DNA from: Candidatus Sulfotelmatobacter sp. | GTDB lineage: Bacteria > Acidobacteriota > Terriglobia > Terriglobales > Acidobacteriaceae | Direction: 5' to 3' | DNA length: 64,000 nucleotides | Assembly (NCBI GenBank): GCA_025462865.1 | Contig: JAOAPI010000124.1 | Coordinates: 62,001 to 126,000 of the forward strand | Part shown: positions 35,910-43,311 of the stretch, piece after piece | Numbering within the stretch: position 1 is the stretch's first letter | Layout of the letters: each line of letters opens with the position of its first letter | Translations under genes and position numbers: made by a program | Notes under the pieces: generated by a model | The model's database searches: none | Told to the model about the DNA's origin: nothing | Seen by the model: only the letters and a program-made list of their open reading frames with translations

Positions 35910-37555
35910 GACTCCATTGGGTTAGTGCGGTTGTTCTAGCGCTCGCAATAGTCGGGGGTCCGGCCATGCTGCGTGGCCAGTCGCAGACAGAGAACGCGAA
36001 GGGCGACAAGACGCCGCCGGGAACTTTTTTTCTCACATCGGAACGGTGTATGGCTTGTCACAACGGGATGAAGACGAGTCCGGGCGAGGATGTTTCGATC
36101 GGATTCGAGTGGCGCGCGAGCATCATGGCTAACGCGTCTCGGGATCCTTACTGGCAGGGAAGCGTGCGGCGCGAGTCAATGGATCATCCTGAGTCGAAGC
36201 AGGCGATCGAGGATGAATGCTCGATCTGCCACATGCCGGCCGTTCGCTTGGAGGACCGGGATAAGGGAAAACACACGCAGGTGTTTTCGCGCTTTCCGTT
36301 GCAGAAGTTTCCAAAGGGGGACCGCGCGGCAGCGGATGGAGTCACCTGTTCGGTTTGCCACCAGATTGAGAAGACGGGACTGGGGACAGAAGCGACCTTC
36401 GTTGGGAATGTGGTGATCGCGAAACCGGTCCAGAACAACAACACCGAGCGGCCTGAGTACGGGCCTTTCGACATCGACAAAGGGCACCGGACCGTAATGC
36501 ACTCGTCGACGGCGACGTACCTTCCAACCAGAGGCGACCATATACGCGATGCGGGACTTTGTGGGAGCTGCCATACGCTGATTACTTCCGCACTTGGGCC
36601 GAAGGGTGAAAAAGTGGCGAGGTTCCCGGAGCAGGTGCCTTTCCAGGAATGGCAGCATAGCGATTACGCGACCCGGCAGACGTGCCAGGACTGCCATATG
36701 CCGGTGGTCAGTGAGGCTGTACGGGTCACGGCGGTGTACGGCCATCCGCGCGAGGGTATGCACCGGCACACGTTTGTCGGATCGAATTTTGTTATGGAAG
36801 GGATGCTGCAGGATCATCGCGATGAATTGGCGACGGCGGCGCTGCCCGAAGAAATGGATGCGGCGATGAAGCGGACGGCCGAGTTCTTGAAGACGCAAGC
36901 GGCGAAGGTGACGATTACCCGAATGGATGCGACGCCGAATGGGCTAGCCGTGGATGTGCATGTCGAGAATCTGGGCGGGCATAAACTGCCTACGGCGTAT
37001 CCTTCGCGGCGGGCTTGGCTACACCTTGTTGTGAAGGACGGCAGCGGGGGTGTGGTGTTTGAGTCGGGTGCGCTCAATCCGGATGGCTCGATTGTAGGCA
37101 ACGACAATGACGAAGATCCTCTGAAGTTCGAGCCGCATTACCGCGAGATCACGAGTTCGCAACAAGTAGAAATCTACGAACCGATTTTGAAAGATTCGGA
37201 CGGGAAAGTTACGACTGGCCTGCTCCATGCGGTCGGGTACTTGAAGGACAATCGGCTGTTGCCGCATGGCTTCGATAAGGCCACCGCAGAAAAGGACATT
37301 GCAGTCACGGGCGACGCGGCGGATGATCCAGGGTTCACCGACAGCGGAAGTTCCGTGCGGTATGTGGTCTCGACCGGAAATGCAACGGGTCCGTTCACGG
37401 TGGAGGCGGAGCTTTGGTTTCAGCCCATCGGATTTCGCTGGGCGCACAATCTGGCGCCTTACAAAGCTGAGGAACCGGAACGCATGGTTCGATATTACGA
37501 AGAGGCGGCCCGGAAGTCGGCGATGGTGCTGGCCAAGGCTGAGGCTACTCGGTAA
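35906..37555 (+). CDS. Exported pentaheme c-type cytochrome
   Basis: A 549-residue protein with a signal peptide (WVSAVVLALAIVGGPAML) and five CxxCH haem sites at about residues 48 (CMACH), 105 (CSICH), 148 (CSVCH), 219 (CGSCH) and 260 (CQDCH). Several free His residues in between could be axial ligands. The C-terminal half (about 320-549) is a haem-free beta domain (DVHVENLGGHKLPTAYPSRR). It resembles cytochrome c554-like multihaem proteins. The start ATG at 35906 overlaps the stop of the cytochrome-barrel gene, so the two are translated together and likely work in one complex. Confidence 0.88.
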   Translation: MRLHWVSAVVLALAIVGGPAMLRGQSQTENAKGDKTPPGTFFLTSERCMACHNGMKTSPGEDVSIGFEWRASIMANASRDPYWQGSVRRESMDHPESKQAIEDECSICHMPAVRLEDRDKGKHTQVFSRFPLQKFPKGDRAAADGVTCSVCHQIEKTGLGTEATFVGNVVIAKPVQNNNTERPEYGPFDIDKGHRTVMHSSTATYLPTRGDHIRDAGLCGSCHTLITSALGPKGEKVARFPEQVPFQEWQHSDYATRQTCQDCHMPVVSEAVRVTAVYGHPREGMHRHTFVGSNFVMEGMLQDHRDELATAALPEEMDAAMKRTAEFLKTQAAKVTITRMDATPNGLAVDVHVENLGGHKLPTAYPSRRAWLHLVVKDGSGGVVFESGALNPDGSIVGNDNDEDPLKFEPHYREITSSQQVEIYEPILKDSDGKVTTGLLHAVGYLKDNRLLPHGFDKATAEKDIAVTGDAADDPGFTDSGSSVRYVVSTGNATGPFTVEAELWFQPIGFRWAHNLAPYKAEEPERMVRYYEEAARKSAMVLAKAEATR

Positions 37556-37653
37556 GAAAAGTTCGTGCAGTTTAGCTGCGTGGGAAAGCCAAGCGCGTGA
37601 ACCACGGCGGTGCCGATCCGGCGATTTGATAAACTAAAACGACCAATCCAGAA

Positions 37654-37729
37654 GCCGACGTAGCTCAGTTGGTAGAGCAGCCGATTCGTAATCGGCAGGT
37701 CAGCGGTTCAAGTCCGCTCGTCGGCTCCA
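37654..37729 (+). tRNA. tRNA-Thr (anticodon CGT)
   Basis: A full cloverleaf: acceptor GCCGACG/CGTCGGC, D arm with AGCTCAGTTGGTAGAGC, anticodon loop TTCGTAA in the stem CCGAT/ATCGG, T arm with GGTTCAAGTCC, and an encoded CCA end (37727-37729). The anticodon CGT reads ACG, so it is tRNA-Thr. Confidence 0.97.
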
Positions 37730-37824
37730 TTCTTTCTGAAGTTTACGAATCCCTTCATCGAGAGACCCCGTCGCTGAATCGAGCGGTCGTTTTCAGGCAT
37801 CGAAAAACTGTCTGTGGAGCTCGA

Positions 37825-38262
37825 ATGCTTGAATTCCTAAGAAAGTTCGAAGAGGAAGTCTCCACGTGGCCGCATGTATTGACGCAGTCGCACCGTTTTG
37901 GAGGGAAGGAATTTCTCCTTGGCAGCGCAGAGGTTGGACATGTGCATTGGGGTGGGATCGTTGATATTCCCTTTCCCCGCTCGGTTCGGGATGCACTGCT
38001 TGCCGAGAGGCTGGCTGAGGAGCATCGCTGGGTTCCGAACTCAGGTTGGATTACTTTTCGTGTTCGCCGGGAAGCAGACCTCCAGCATGCCCTCTGGCTT
38101 ATGCGCCTATCTTATCTGCGGTATGAGCTGAAAACCGCCGCTGATCCGCGTAAACTGTTTGAAGAGGCGAGTGAACGACTGCAACTGAGTCCGAAGTTCA
38201 AATCGTTGCTCGAACCGTTCGTACCTAAAAACGTCGTCGCGAGAAAGATGGTCTCCGCCTAG
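37825..38262 (+). CDS. DUF5519/luciferase-like domain protein
   Basis: A 145-residue soluble protein like the family named luciferase/DUF5519: WPHVLTQSHRFGGKEFLLG, VGHVHWGGIVDIPFP, HRWVPNSGWITFRVR and a C-terminal WLMRLSYLRY. Despite the family name, no light-producing role is known. Many relatives form small alpha/beta proteins. The next gene, the rhodanese-like one, starts 22 bases downstream behind its own AAGGAG, so the two are probably co-transcribed. Confidence 0.7.
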   Translation: MLEFLRKFEEEVSTWPHVLTQSHRFGGKEFLLGSAEVGHVHWGGIVDIPFPRSVRDALLAERLAEEHRWVPNSGWITFRVRREADLQHALWLMRLSYLRYELKTAADPRKLFEEASERLQLSPKFKSLLEPFVPKNVVARKMVSA

Positions 38263-38284
38263 GCCGATTTTCAAGGAGCTCAGA

Positions 38285-38617
38285 ATGGAAGGCACAATTT
38301 CTACCAAAGACCTGAAAGCCAAACTGGATAGCAAGGAGAGAATTCAGGTGGTTGAGACGCTCGCACCTGAACGGTACCGCGAAGCGCATATTCCCGGAGC
38401 CGTAAATATTCCGCCAGACAAAATTAAGGAACTCGCACCCCGGTTGCTGCCAAACAAGGATGCGGAAATCATTACCTACTGCGCGAACCCGCATTGACAC
38501 GCCAGCGAATACGCCGCCCGTGAATTGGCGGCCATGGGTTATACGAACGTGGCGCATTACCCCGACGGCAAACAGGGATGGATGGAAGCGGGATTTCCAG
38601 TGGAGAAGGCTGCCTAA
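38285..38617 (+). CDS. Rhodanese-like protein with in-frame TGA (candidate selenoprotein)
   Basis: A 110-codon frame with one in-frame TGA at codon 71 (38495-38497). Before it: MEGTISTKDLKAKLD, ERYREAHIPGAVNIPPDKI and ITYCANPH; after it: HASEYAARELAAMGYTNV, HYPDGKQGWMEAGFP and a TAA stop. Both sides match one single-domain rhodanese, and the frame is unbroken through the TGA. The TGA is five residues after Cys66, where related proteins usually have a second Cys (C-x4-C-x-A-S pattern). AAGGAG lies six bases before the ATG. A SECIS-like hairpin starts 15 bases after the TGA. Reading TGA as Sec is one option; a TGC-to-TGA nonsense mutation is the other. selA-D are not in the window. Confidence 0.65.
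38513..38532 (+). promoter_or_regulatory. SECIS-like hairpin after the in-frame TGA
   Basis: Perfect six-base stem GCCGCC/GGCGGC closing the eight-base loop CGTGAATT. The stem starts after 15 spacer bases, and the loop lies 21 bases past the TGA. The loop has a G in its first two positions. These fit the general rules I know for bacterial SECIS elements (G early in the loop, loop about 16-37 bases from the UGA). The hairpin also encodes conserved protein residues, so its GC content could be chance. Confidence 0.45.
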
Positions 38618-38704
38618 GAAATCAGGTCGCCGCCTCCATCCTTAGCCTTTACGCCACGTAAGCCGGATTCGCTCGTGTGAGCGGATCTGACTCACAGTTC
38701 TTCG

Positions 38705-40045
38705 CTACGCCACACCGCGGGCTCTGATTGGCTGCCTGATGTCAACTGCCGGGACTGCGTCGTTCGCCTGCTGAACCGTGCGTGCCGCCACCGGCTTCAG
38801 CCAGAAGAGCGCCAGGAAGGCGGCGATCAGGTCGCAGGCGATCATCGCCCAGAAGACTTTCGTCCACGATCCCGTCTTCTCGAACAACCAAGCGGCGCCG
38901 ACTCCGGCGAACAGAGCGCCCATGCCTTTCGCCGTGTAAACGATGCCGTAATTGGTTGTCGCCCACGTCTTCCCGAATAAATCTCCGGTGATCGACGGGA
39001 AGAGCGAGAAGATTTCGCCCCAGGCAAAGAAGCACAAACCCGACAGCGCAATGAACCACACGGGACGGCTGATCAGTTGCAGTAGCGCGAACACTGCGAT
39101 TGCCTCCAGCGTGAATGCGATGAACATGGTGTTCTCGCGGCCGATGTAATCCGAGACCCATCCCCAAAATGGCCGCGTCAGTCCGTTCAGATAACGGTCG
39201 ACCGTGATCGCCATGACCAGCGCCGTCATGCCGAATGCGACCACGACTTTATCGACGTGATAGGAAACCGCCATGGGATTAAGTTGTGCCGTTACTACCA
39301 GGCCGCCGAACGACAGCATGGTCATCATCAAATAGATGATGTAGAACGATGGCTGCCGCAGCATCTGCCACGGCGTCATGTCAACGTTCGACGTGCGCAC
39401 GTGTTGCTTGATCTTGGCTTCCTTCTCCACCCAGTTCGGAGGCGTCCATTCCACCGGCGGCCGTGCCAGGAATAAAGCCATCATCAGTACGACTACCCCT
39501 TGGATGATGCCCCACACAACGAGCGTGTGTTGGTAGCCAGAGGTCTTAATCATGTTGGCGATTGGAGAAACGGTGAGCGCGGTTCCGATGCCGTACGCGC
39601 CAGCAGTGAGTCCGACGCACAGCCCGCGATGATCAGGAAACCACTTCAGCGCGTTGCCGATGGTCCCGCCGTAGACGATGCCCGCGCCCACGCCGCCAAG
39701 ACAATACCAGAAGTACAAGCTGCGCAGACTCTCGGCCTGGCCGGCAAAGATCCAACTCATGCCTACAAGAATCGCACCCACACCCAGCATCAAACGTGGA
39801 CCGATGCGGTCGACCAGATAACCTTCAAACGGCACCAGCCAGGTTTCGAGAATGATGAAAAGACTGAAAATTCCCTGTATCGCAGTGAGCGTGACATGCA
39901 GATGGGTCTGCATGGGTTTGGTAAAAAGGGTCCAGGCATATTGCAGATTGGCGATCGCCATCATGGCAATAATGCCGGCAACTAACTGGGCCCAACGATT
40001 GATGATTCGCGACGGATGGATCACAGGCGATGCAGATGCGGCCAT
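38705..40045 (-). CDS. MFS transporter, oxalate/formate antiporter (OFA) family
   Basis: A 446-residue, 12-helix major facilitator protein of the OFA type. Typical features: QLVAGIIAMMAIANLQYAWT in helix 1, the helix 2-3 loop GYLVDRIGPRLMLG, GVGAGIVYGGTIGNALKWFPDHRG, and the central loop before MLRQPSFYIIYLMMT. GGAGGG lies seven bases ahead of the ATG at 40045. OFA members exchange oxalate for formate or carry related anions. The nearby oxalate-oxidoreductase-like operon (41061-50098) makes oxalate uptake a sensible role, but the substrate is inferred. Confidence 0.85.
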   Translation of the reverse strand: MAASASPVIHPSRIINRWAQLVAGIIAMMAIANLQYAWTLFTKPMQTHLHVTLTAIQGIFSLFIILETWLVPFEGYLVDRIGPRLMLGVGAILVGMSWIFAGQAESLRSLYFWYCLGGVGAGIVYGGTIGNALKWFPDHRGLCVGLTAGAYGIGTALTVSPIANMIKTSGYQHTLVVWGIIQGVVVLMMALFLARPPVEWTPPNWVEKEAKIKQHVRTSNVDMTPWQMLRQPSFYIIYLMMTMLSFGGLVVTAQLNPMAVSYHVDKVVVAFGMTALVMAITVDRYLNGLTRPFWGWVSDYIGRENTMFIAFTLEAIAVFALLQLISRPVWFIALSGLCFFAWGEIFSLFPSITGDLFGKTWATTNYGIVYTAKGMGALFAGVGAAWLFEKTGSWTKVFWAMIACDLIAAFLALFWLKPVAARTVQQANDAVPAVDIRQPIRARGVA

Positions 40046-40256
40046 GGGAAAACCCTCCCGGGTGATGTTCAGAGAGCAGCCGAACCCCGTATGCACTGCA
40101 AGGGAAGTGATATACTGGTCCGGTTATCGAACCACTTGCGGTAGGGACTTTATCACTGCCGCTTTTGGCTGTCAAGATCGTAAATGCTCGCCAACTGAGC
40201 CTGTTCTAGCCCATAAAAACCCCCGCGACCAGCGACCGTATTAAGGGGCAAAATCG

Positions 40257-41042
40257 ATGGAAGAAAGCCTGCGGACGCAGATCGAAACTTATCTTGCTCA
40301 CCTCGACGGCCTGATTGCTCGAGGCCATCAGCTTCGCGATCAGTTAGCGAGCGACCCCTCCGACGCATCAGCCATCAATGTGACACGGCGCTGGCAGGAA
40401 GACTGCGGCGTCACCATCAATCAACTATCCGGAGGGAGCAAGGCCCATTGGCTTGCTCGGGCATTCAGTGGAGCTTTCCTGATGCGTTCTGCGGATGGCA
40501 GCGCGGCACAAGGGGCGGCGCCGGCTGAGATTGTTCAGCAACTACTTGGCGTTTTAGGTCAAGCTGTAGCTTCGCTCACGCGAACGGATGATGACGCGAT
40601 TAGTTCTGCATCGTCGGCGCAACCTGCTCCTCATCGTTTTGACTTCGTGCACAATCCGGAGATTCGGCCAGTTCTCGAGCAAGCCTATGCAGATAGCCGC
40701 AGCGCGCTCGAAAAAGGGCACTACGATTTTGCGATGAAGACGTCTTGCGGAATTCTGGAAGCGATTGTGACGGATTCGCTGGAGCACAAGGGCGCGAGCT
40801 CGCTGGCCGCTTCGGGCGCGCCTGCGGGCAAGATTGCCGATTGGTCGTTCGAGACGCGACTTGCCGTGGCAGAAAAAGCAGGGCTCATTCGCAGCGGCGC
40901 TGCCCGGTTACCCACAACGGCGCGCGCCTATCGAGATCGTGGCGAAGAAGAGAGACCGAATGAAATAGTTTCGGAGCGCGATGCGAAAACGACGGGCCAA
41001 GTTCTTCACGTCATCATGAGAGACCTGGATCCTGGCAGGTAA
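40257..41042 (+). CDS. Unknown protein with Abi-like C-terminal region
   Basis: A 261-residue soluble protein. The first half is helical (QIETYLAHLDGLIARGHQLRD), with a SAHW-like patch KAHWLARAFSGAFLMR. The second half contains ADSRSALEKGHYDFAMKTSCGILEAIVTD, a pattern seen in the C-terminal domain of some abortive-infection-type and HEPN-like proteins, and ends in DPGR. I cannot name a family with confidence. It is divergent from the OFA transporter gene; 211 bases separate the two starts. Confidence 0.6.
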   Translation: MEESLRTQIETYLAHLDGLIARGHQLRDQLASDPSDASAINVTRRWQEDCGVTINQLSGGSKAHWLARAFSGAFLMRSADGSAAQGAAPAEIVQQLLGVLGQAVASLTRTDDDAISSASSAQPAPHRFDFVHNPEIRPVLEQAYADSRSALEKGHYDFAMKTSCGILEAIVTDSLEHKGASSLAASGAPAGKIADWSFETRLAVAEKAGLIRSGAARLPTTARAYRDRGEEERPNEIVSERDAKTTGQVLHVIMRDLDPGR

Positions 41043-41060
41043 GAGAATTATCGTCTGTGA

Positions 41061-41384
41061 TTAATCTTCCAAATCTTCCCGAAACACCGGTTGCGACGGA
41101 TCCACGCTGCCATCAATGACGCCCACGAGCAAATTCCCATACGCATTGGTCGCCTCGGCCAAGGACGTGTAACCGCGCTCCCGCTGTAGAGCTCCGCTAT
41201 CCGAATAGACAAGTGTGAAATATCGTCCCGAAGAATACTGAATTTCGAGCAGCTTGTCCGGCATATCAGGATCGCCTTTTTGACCCAGCACATCCATCAA
41301 CGCGACGGTCCACTGTCTGCCTTTCGGGTCGGTGACGACCTCGTGCTCAACATATTCCCACTCGTCCATGCCCCACATTGGCAT
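41061..41384 (-). CDS. Small unknown protein at the end of the oxalate-type operon
   Basis: A 107-residue acidic protein without signal peptide or membrane segment: DEWEYVEHEVVTDPKGRQW, VALMDVLGQKGDPDMPDKL, LEIQYSSGRYFTLVYSD. No family recognised. It follows the receiver-domain gene by two bases on the same strand, and is the last gene of the nine-gene operon. Confidence 0.6.
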   Translation of the reverse strand: MPMWGMDEWEYVEHEVVTDPKGRQWTVALMDVLGQKGDPDMPDKLLEIQYSSGRYFTLVYSDSGALQRERGYTSLAEATNAYGNLLVGVIDGSVDPSQPVFREDLED

Positions 41385-41386
41385 CG

Positions 41387-41749
41387 TTATTCAAGTAATT
41401 GCGCCAGCGCTTTTCCTACTTGTGATCCCGTAAACGGTTTCGGCACCAGCAGCACTCTGCGCGCCTTTCGAGAACGAAGGCTCGGATCAGCCAGTTCGGG
41501 CGTGTCGGTGATGATCACCACGGGGAGCTCCGCGTGATGTGGATGGTTACGCACCGCATCGAAGAGGGCTTCGCTCATATCGAAAGCCGAACAATCGAGC
41601 ACCAGCGCGTCTGCGCGGTGCTCGATGACGAGATCGTTAACGGCATTCGTATATCCCGATGCGAACACCTCGTAGCCGAGGTCCCGCAGCGAGAATGTCA
41701 GAAGCTCGGCGATCTCCGGCGTGTCATCGATCAGTAGTACGCGCGGCAA
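41387..41749 (-). CDS. Single-domain response regulator
   Basis: A 120-residue receiver: acidic pair IDDT (8-9), phospho-acceptor Asp52 in LVLDCSAFD, IITDTPELADPS and the Lys of LVPKPFTG. No output domain. It lies directly after the 131-residue unknown gene (one base between) in the oxalate-type operon, where a receiver-only protein is unexpected. It may control an enzyme or transporter directly, or pass phosphate on. Confidence 0.85.
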   Translation of the reverse strand: MPRVLLIDDTPEIAELLTFSLRDLGYEVFASGYTNAVNDLVIEHRADALVLDCSAFDMSEALFDAVRNHPHHAELPVVIITDTPELADPSLRSRKARRVLLVPKPFTGSQVGKALAQLLE

Positions 41750-41750
41750 T

Positions 41751-42146
41751 TTACTTCTTACTCGCCGGGCCCGTTCCGGGCAACCGCTTCTTCTTGCCTT
41801 CCGAGGGTTCCAGATCCATCATCCAGATGCGCCCGCCAGCGGTGTAATACGCACGATGATCATTCTCGATCATCGCGCCCCACGCCTCGAGAGTGCGCAT
41901 GGCAAACGTCACGCCCTCAAAATTATTCCGCGCATGGTCGAACACCTGATTGGTGTGCCAGTTGTCGGTGAGGATGGCATCGCCCGGATGCACGCGGAGA
42001 ACGGTGTAGTAGCGGTCGTAAGCCGCCTCAGTCCGTACATCGCGCGTCGCTCCGCGCTTCTTGCCTTCGGTAACGATGTAACTTTCCTGTCCCTCGGGTT
42101 CGGCCTCAGGCTCGTTTGGAGTTGTAGTAATAGGTTTCGTGTTCAT
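41751..42146 (-). CDS. Unknown protein translationally coupled to the 2-oxoacid oxidoreductase beta gene
   Basis: A 131-residue soluble protein: an acidic N-terminal tail (TTTPNEPEAEPEGQES), a folded middle (AAYDRYYTVLRVHPGDAILTD, WHTNQVFDHARNNFEG, AWGAMIENDHRAYYTAGGRIW) and a Lys-rich end (EGKKKRLPG). The ATG at 42146 overlaps the stop of the beta-subunit gene as ATGA, so it should be made together with the enzyme. I recognise no family. A subunit or assembly role is a guess from position. Confidence 0.65.
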   Translation of the reverse strand: MNTKPITTTPNEPEAEPEGQESYIVTEGKKRGATRDVRTEAAYDRYYTVLRVHPGDAILTDNWHTNQVFDHARNNFEGVTFAMRTLEAWGAMIENDHRAYYTAGGRIWMMDLEPSEGKKKRLPGTGPASKK

Positions 42147-43207
42147 AAAGTTTGCGCCACCGCTTGGGCTTCGGCTGCCGCCGCCATGTTGGTTAAGTTT
42201 TTCGCGTCCGCTGCCTGGATCAAAGCTTCCGGCAATTGAACGCCCATCATCTTCCATTGTTCATTGGCAAACTTCTGCAGATTAGCAATGTGTTCGGCGT
42301 GCAGATGCCCAAAGCGTCCCTGCAATTTAAGGTACTCCGAGACCGGCCGCATGCTGGCCGGCCGGAAGCTGTAATTGAATTCGCGTTTTTCCGGATTCCA
42401 CTCCCACATCGGGTAGAGTCCGCATTCGACAACCAGCCGTCCCAAGTCGATCGAGCGCGGTGTCTCGTAAACGAATCCCTTCTGGCAGGGCGTGTAGATC
42501 ATCAAATATGCCGCGCCCTTGTGGTTGAGTCCCTTGCGGACCTTGTTCATCAAGTCGATAGGATAACCGACGCTCGCGGTCGCCACATAGCAGTGAGGAT
42601 GACCAGCCGCCATCATGCGGGCGAGGTCTTTGGGATAGAGCTTCTTGCCTTCCGGAACTTCCGGGCCGGGAGGTGAGAAGGTCGTCATGCCGCCGTAGGG
42701 CGTTCGCGAAGAAGCTTGTATGCCGGTATTGGCGTACTGCTCATTGTCGTAGCAAATGATGAGGCAATCGTGATTGCGATAGAGTGCACCAGAAATTGAG
42801 GCCAGACCAATGTCAGACGCGCTACCGTCTCCCGCCTCGCAGATAATATTCGGGAACTTTCCCTTCCACTTTCCTTTGCGAATCATTGCTTCATACGCTG
42901 CAGCAACGCCCGCGGTGAAACTACCAGCGCTGCCAATCTGCGTGTGCGCCCAGGGAACGTTATAGGGCGTGCACAAATACGAACTGTTCGCAACGTACAT
43001 GCAGCCCGTCGGTCCGACCAGGATGGTGTTGTCGCCGGCTGCCTTGCTCGTCATCCGATATTGAATGGATGGCCCACAGCCAGCGCAGGTGCGATGTCCG
43101 GGAACGAATGGTTCGGACGACGGCAGTTCCGGGTTATAGAAACGCGCACCCTGATTCGGGCTGTCGAGAATCGGCAAGAGCTGCCGTTGAACTTCTATTG
43201 TTGCCAT
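42143..43207 (-). CDS. 2-oxoacid:ferredoxin oxidoreductase beta subunit (probable oxalate oxidoreductase)
   Basis: A 354-residue thiamine-diphosphate subunit. Cys ligands of the 4Fe-4S cluster are at 41 and 44 (RTCAGCGPS), 69 (GPTGCMYV) and later in YTPCQKGF. The ThDP-binding motif is AGDGSASDIGLASISGALYR followed by CYDNEQYANTGIQ. GGAGG sits before the ATG at 43207. With the alpha subunit it should cleave a 2-oxoacid and pass electrons to ferredoxin; oxalate is proposed as substrate from the alpha subunit's YPIRP motif. A cluster of palindromic repeats separates it from the alpha gene. Confidence 0.88.
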   Translation of the reverse strand: MATIEVQRQLLPILDSPNQGARFYNPELPSSEPFVPGHRTCAGCGPSIQYRMTSKAAGDNTILVGPTGCMYVANSSYLCTPYNVPWAHTQIGSAGSFTAGVAAAYEAMIRKGKWKGKFPNIICEAGDGSASDIGLASISGALYRNHDCLIICYDNEQYANTGIQASSRTPYGGMTTFSPPGPEVPEGKKLYPKDLARMMAAGHPHCYVATASVGYPIDLMNKVRKGLNHKGAAYLMIYTPCQKGFVYETPRSIDLGRLVVECGLYPMWEWNPEKREFNYSFRPASMRPVSEYLKLQGRFGHLHAEHIANLQKFANEQWKMMGVQLPEALIQAADAKNLTNMAAAAEAQAVAQTL

Positions 43208-43240
43208 GATTATTCCTCCAACAAAGATTGTTCTGGCGGC

Positions 43241-43302
43241 CTCGGGGCTAAAGCCCCAGTCTTTTAGCGGCCGCTTAGCGGCGCGGCTGAAGCCACGCCC
43301 TT
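43241..43302. repeat. Cluster of palindromic (REP-like) elements between alpha and beta genes
   Basis: Three short palindromes in a row: GGGGCTAAAGCCCC (43244-43257), AGCGGCCGCT (43266-43275) and GGCTGAAGCC (about 43285-43294, within a larger GGCG...CGCC stem). They fill most of the 104-base gap inside an otherwise tight operon. They resemble other GC-rich interspersed palindromes in the window. Confidence 0.65.
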
Positions 43303-43311
43303 TCAAAGCCT

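Noticed and set aside
38460-38645. Alternative reading of the rhodanese 3' part in a different frame (start at 38460)
   Set aside because: The translation is Arg/Trp-rich and unlike any protein, while the frame through the TGA continues clear rhodanese sequence.
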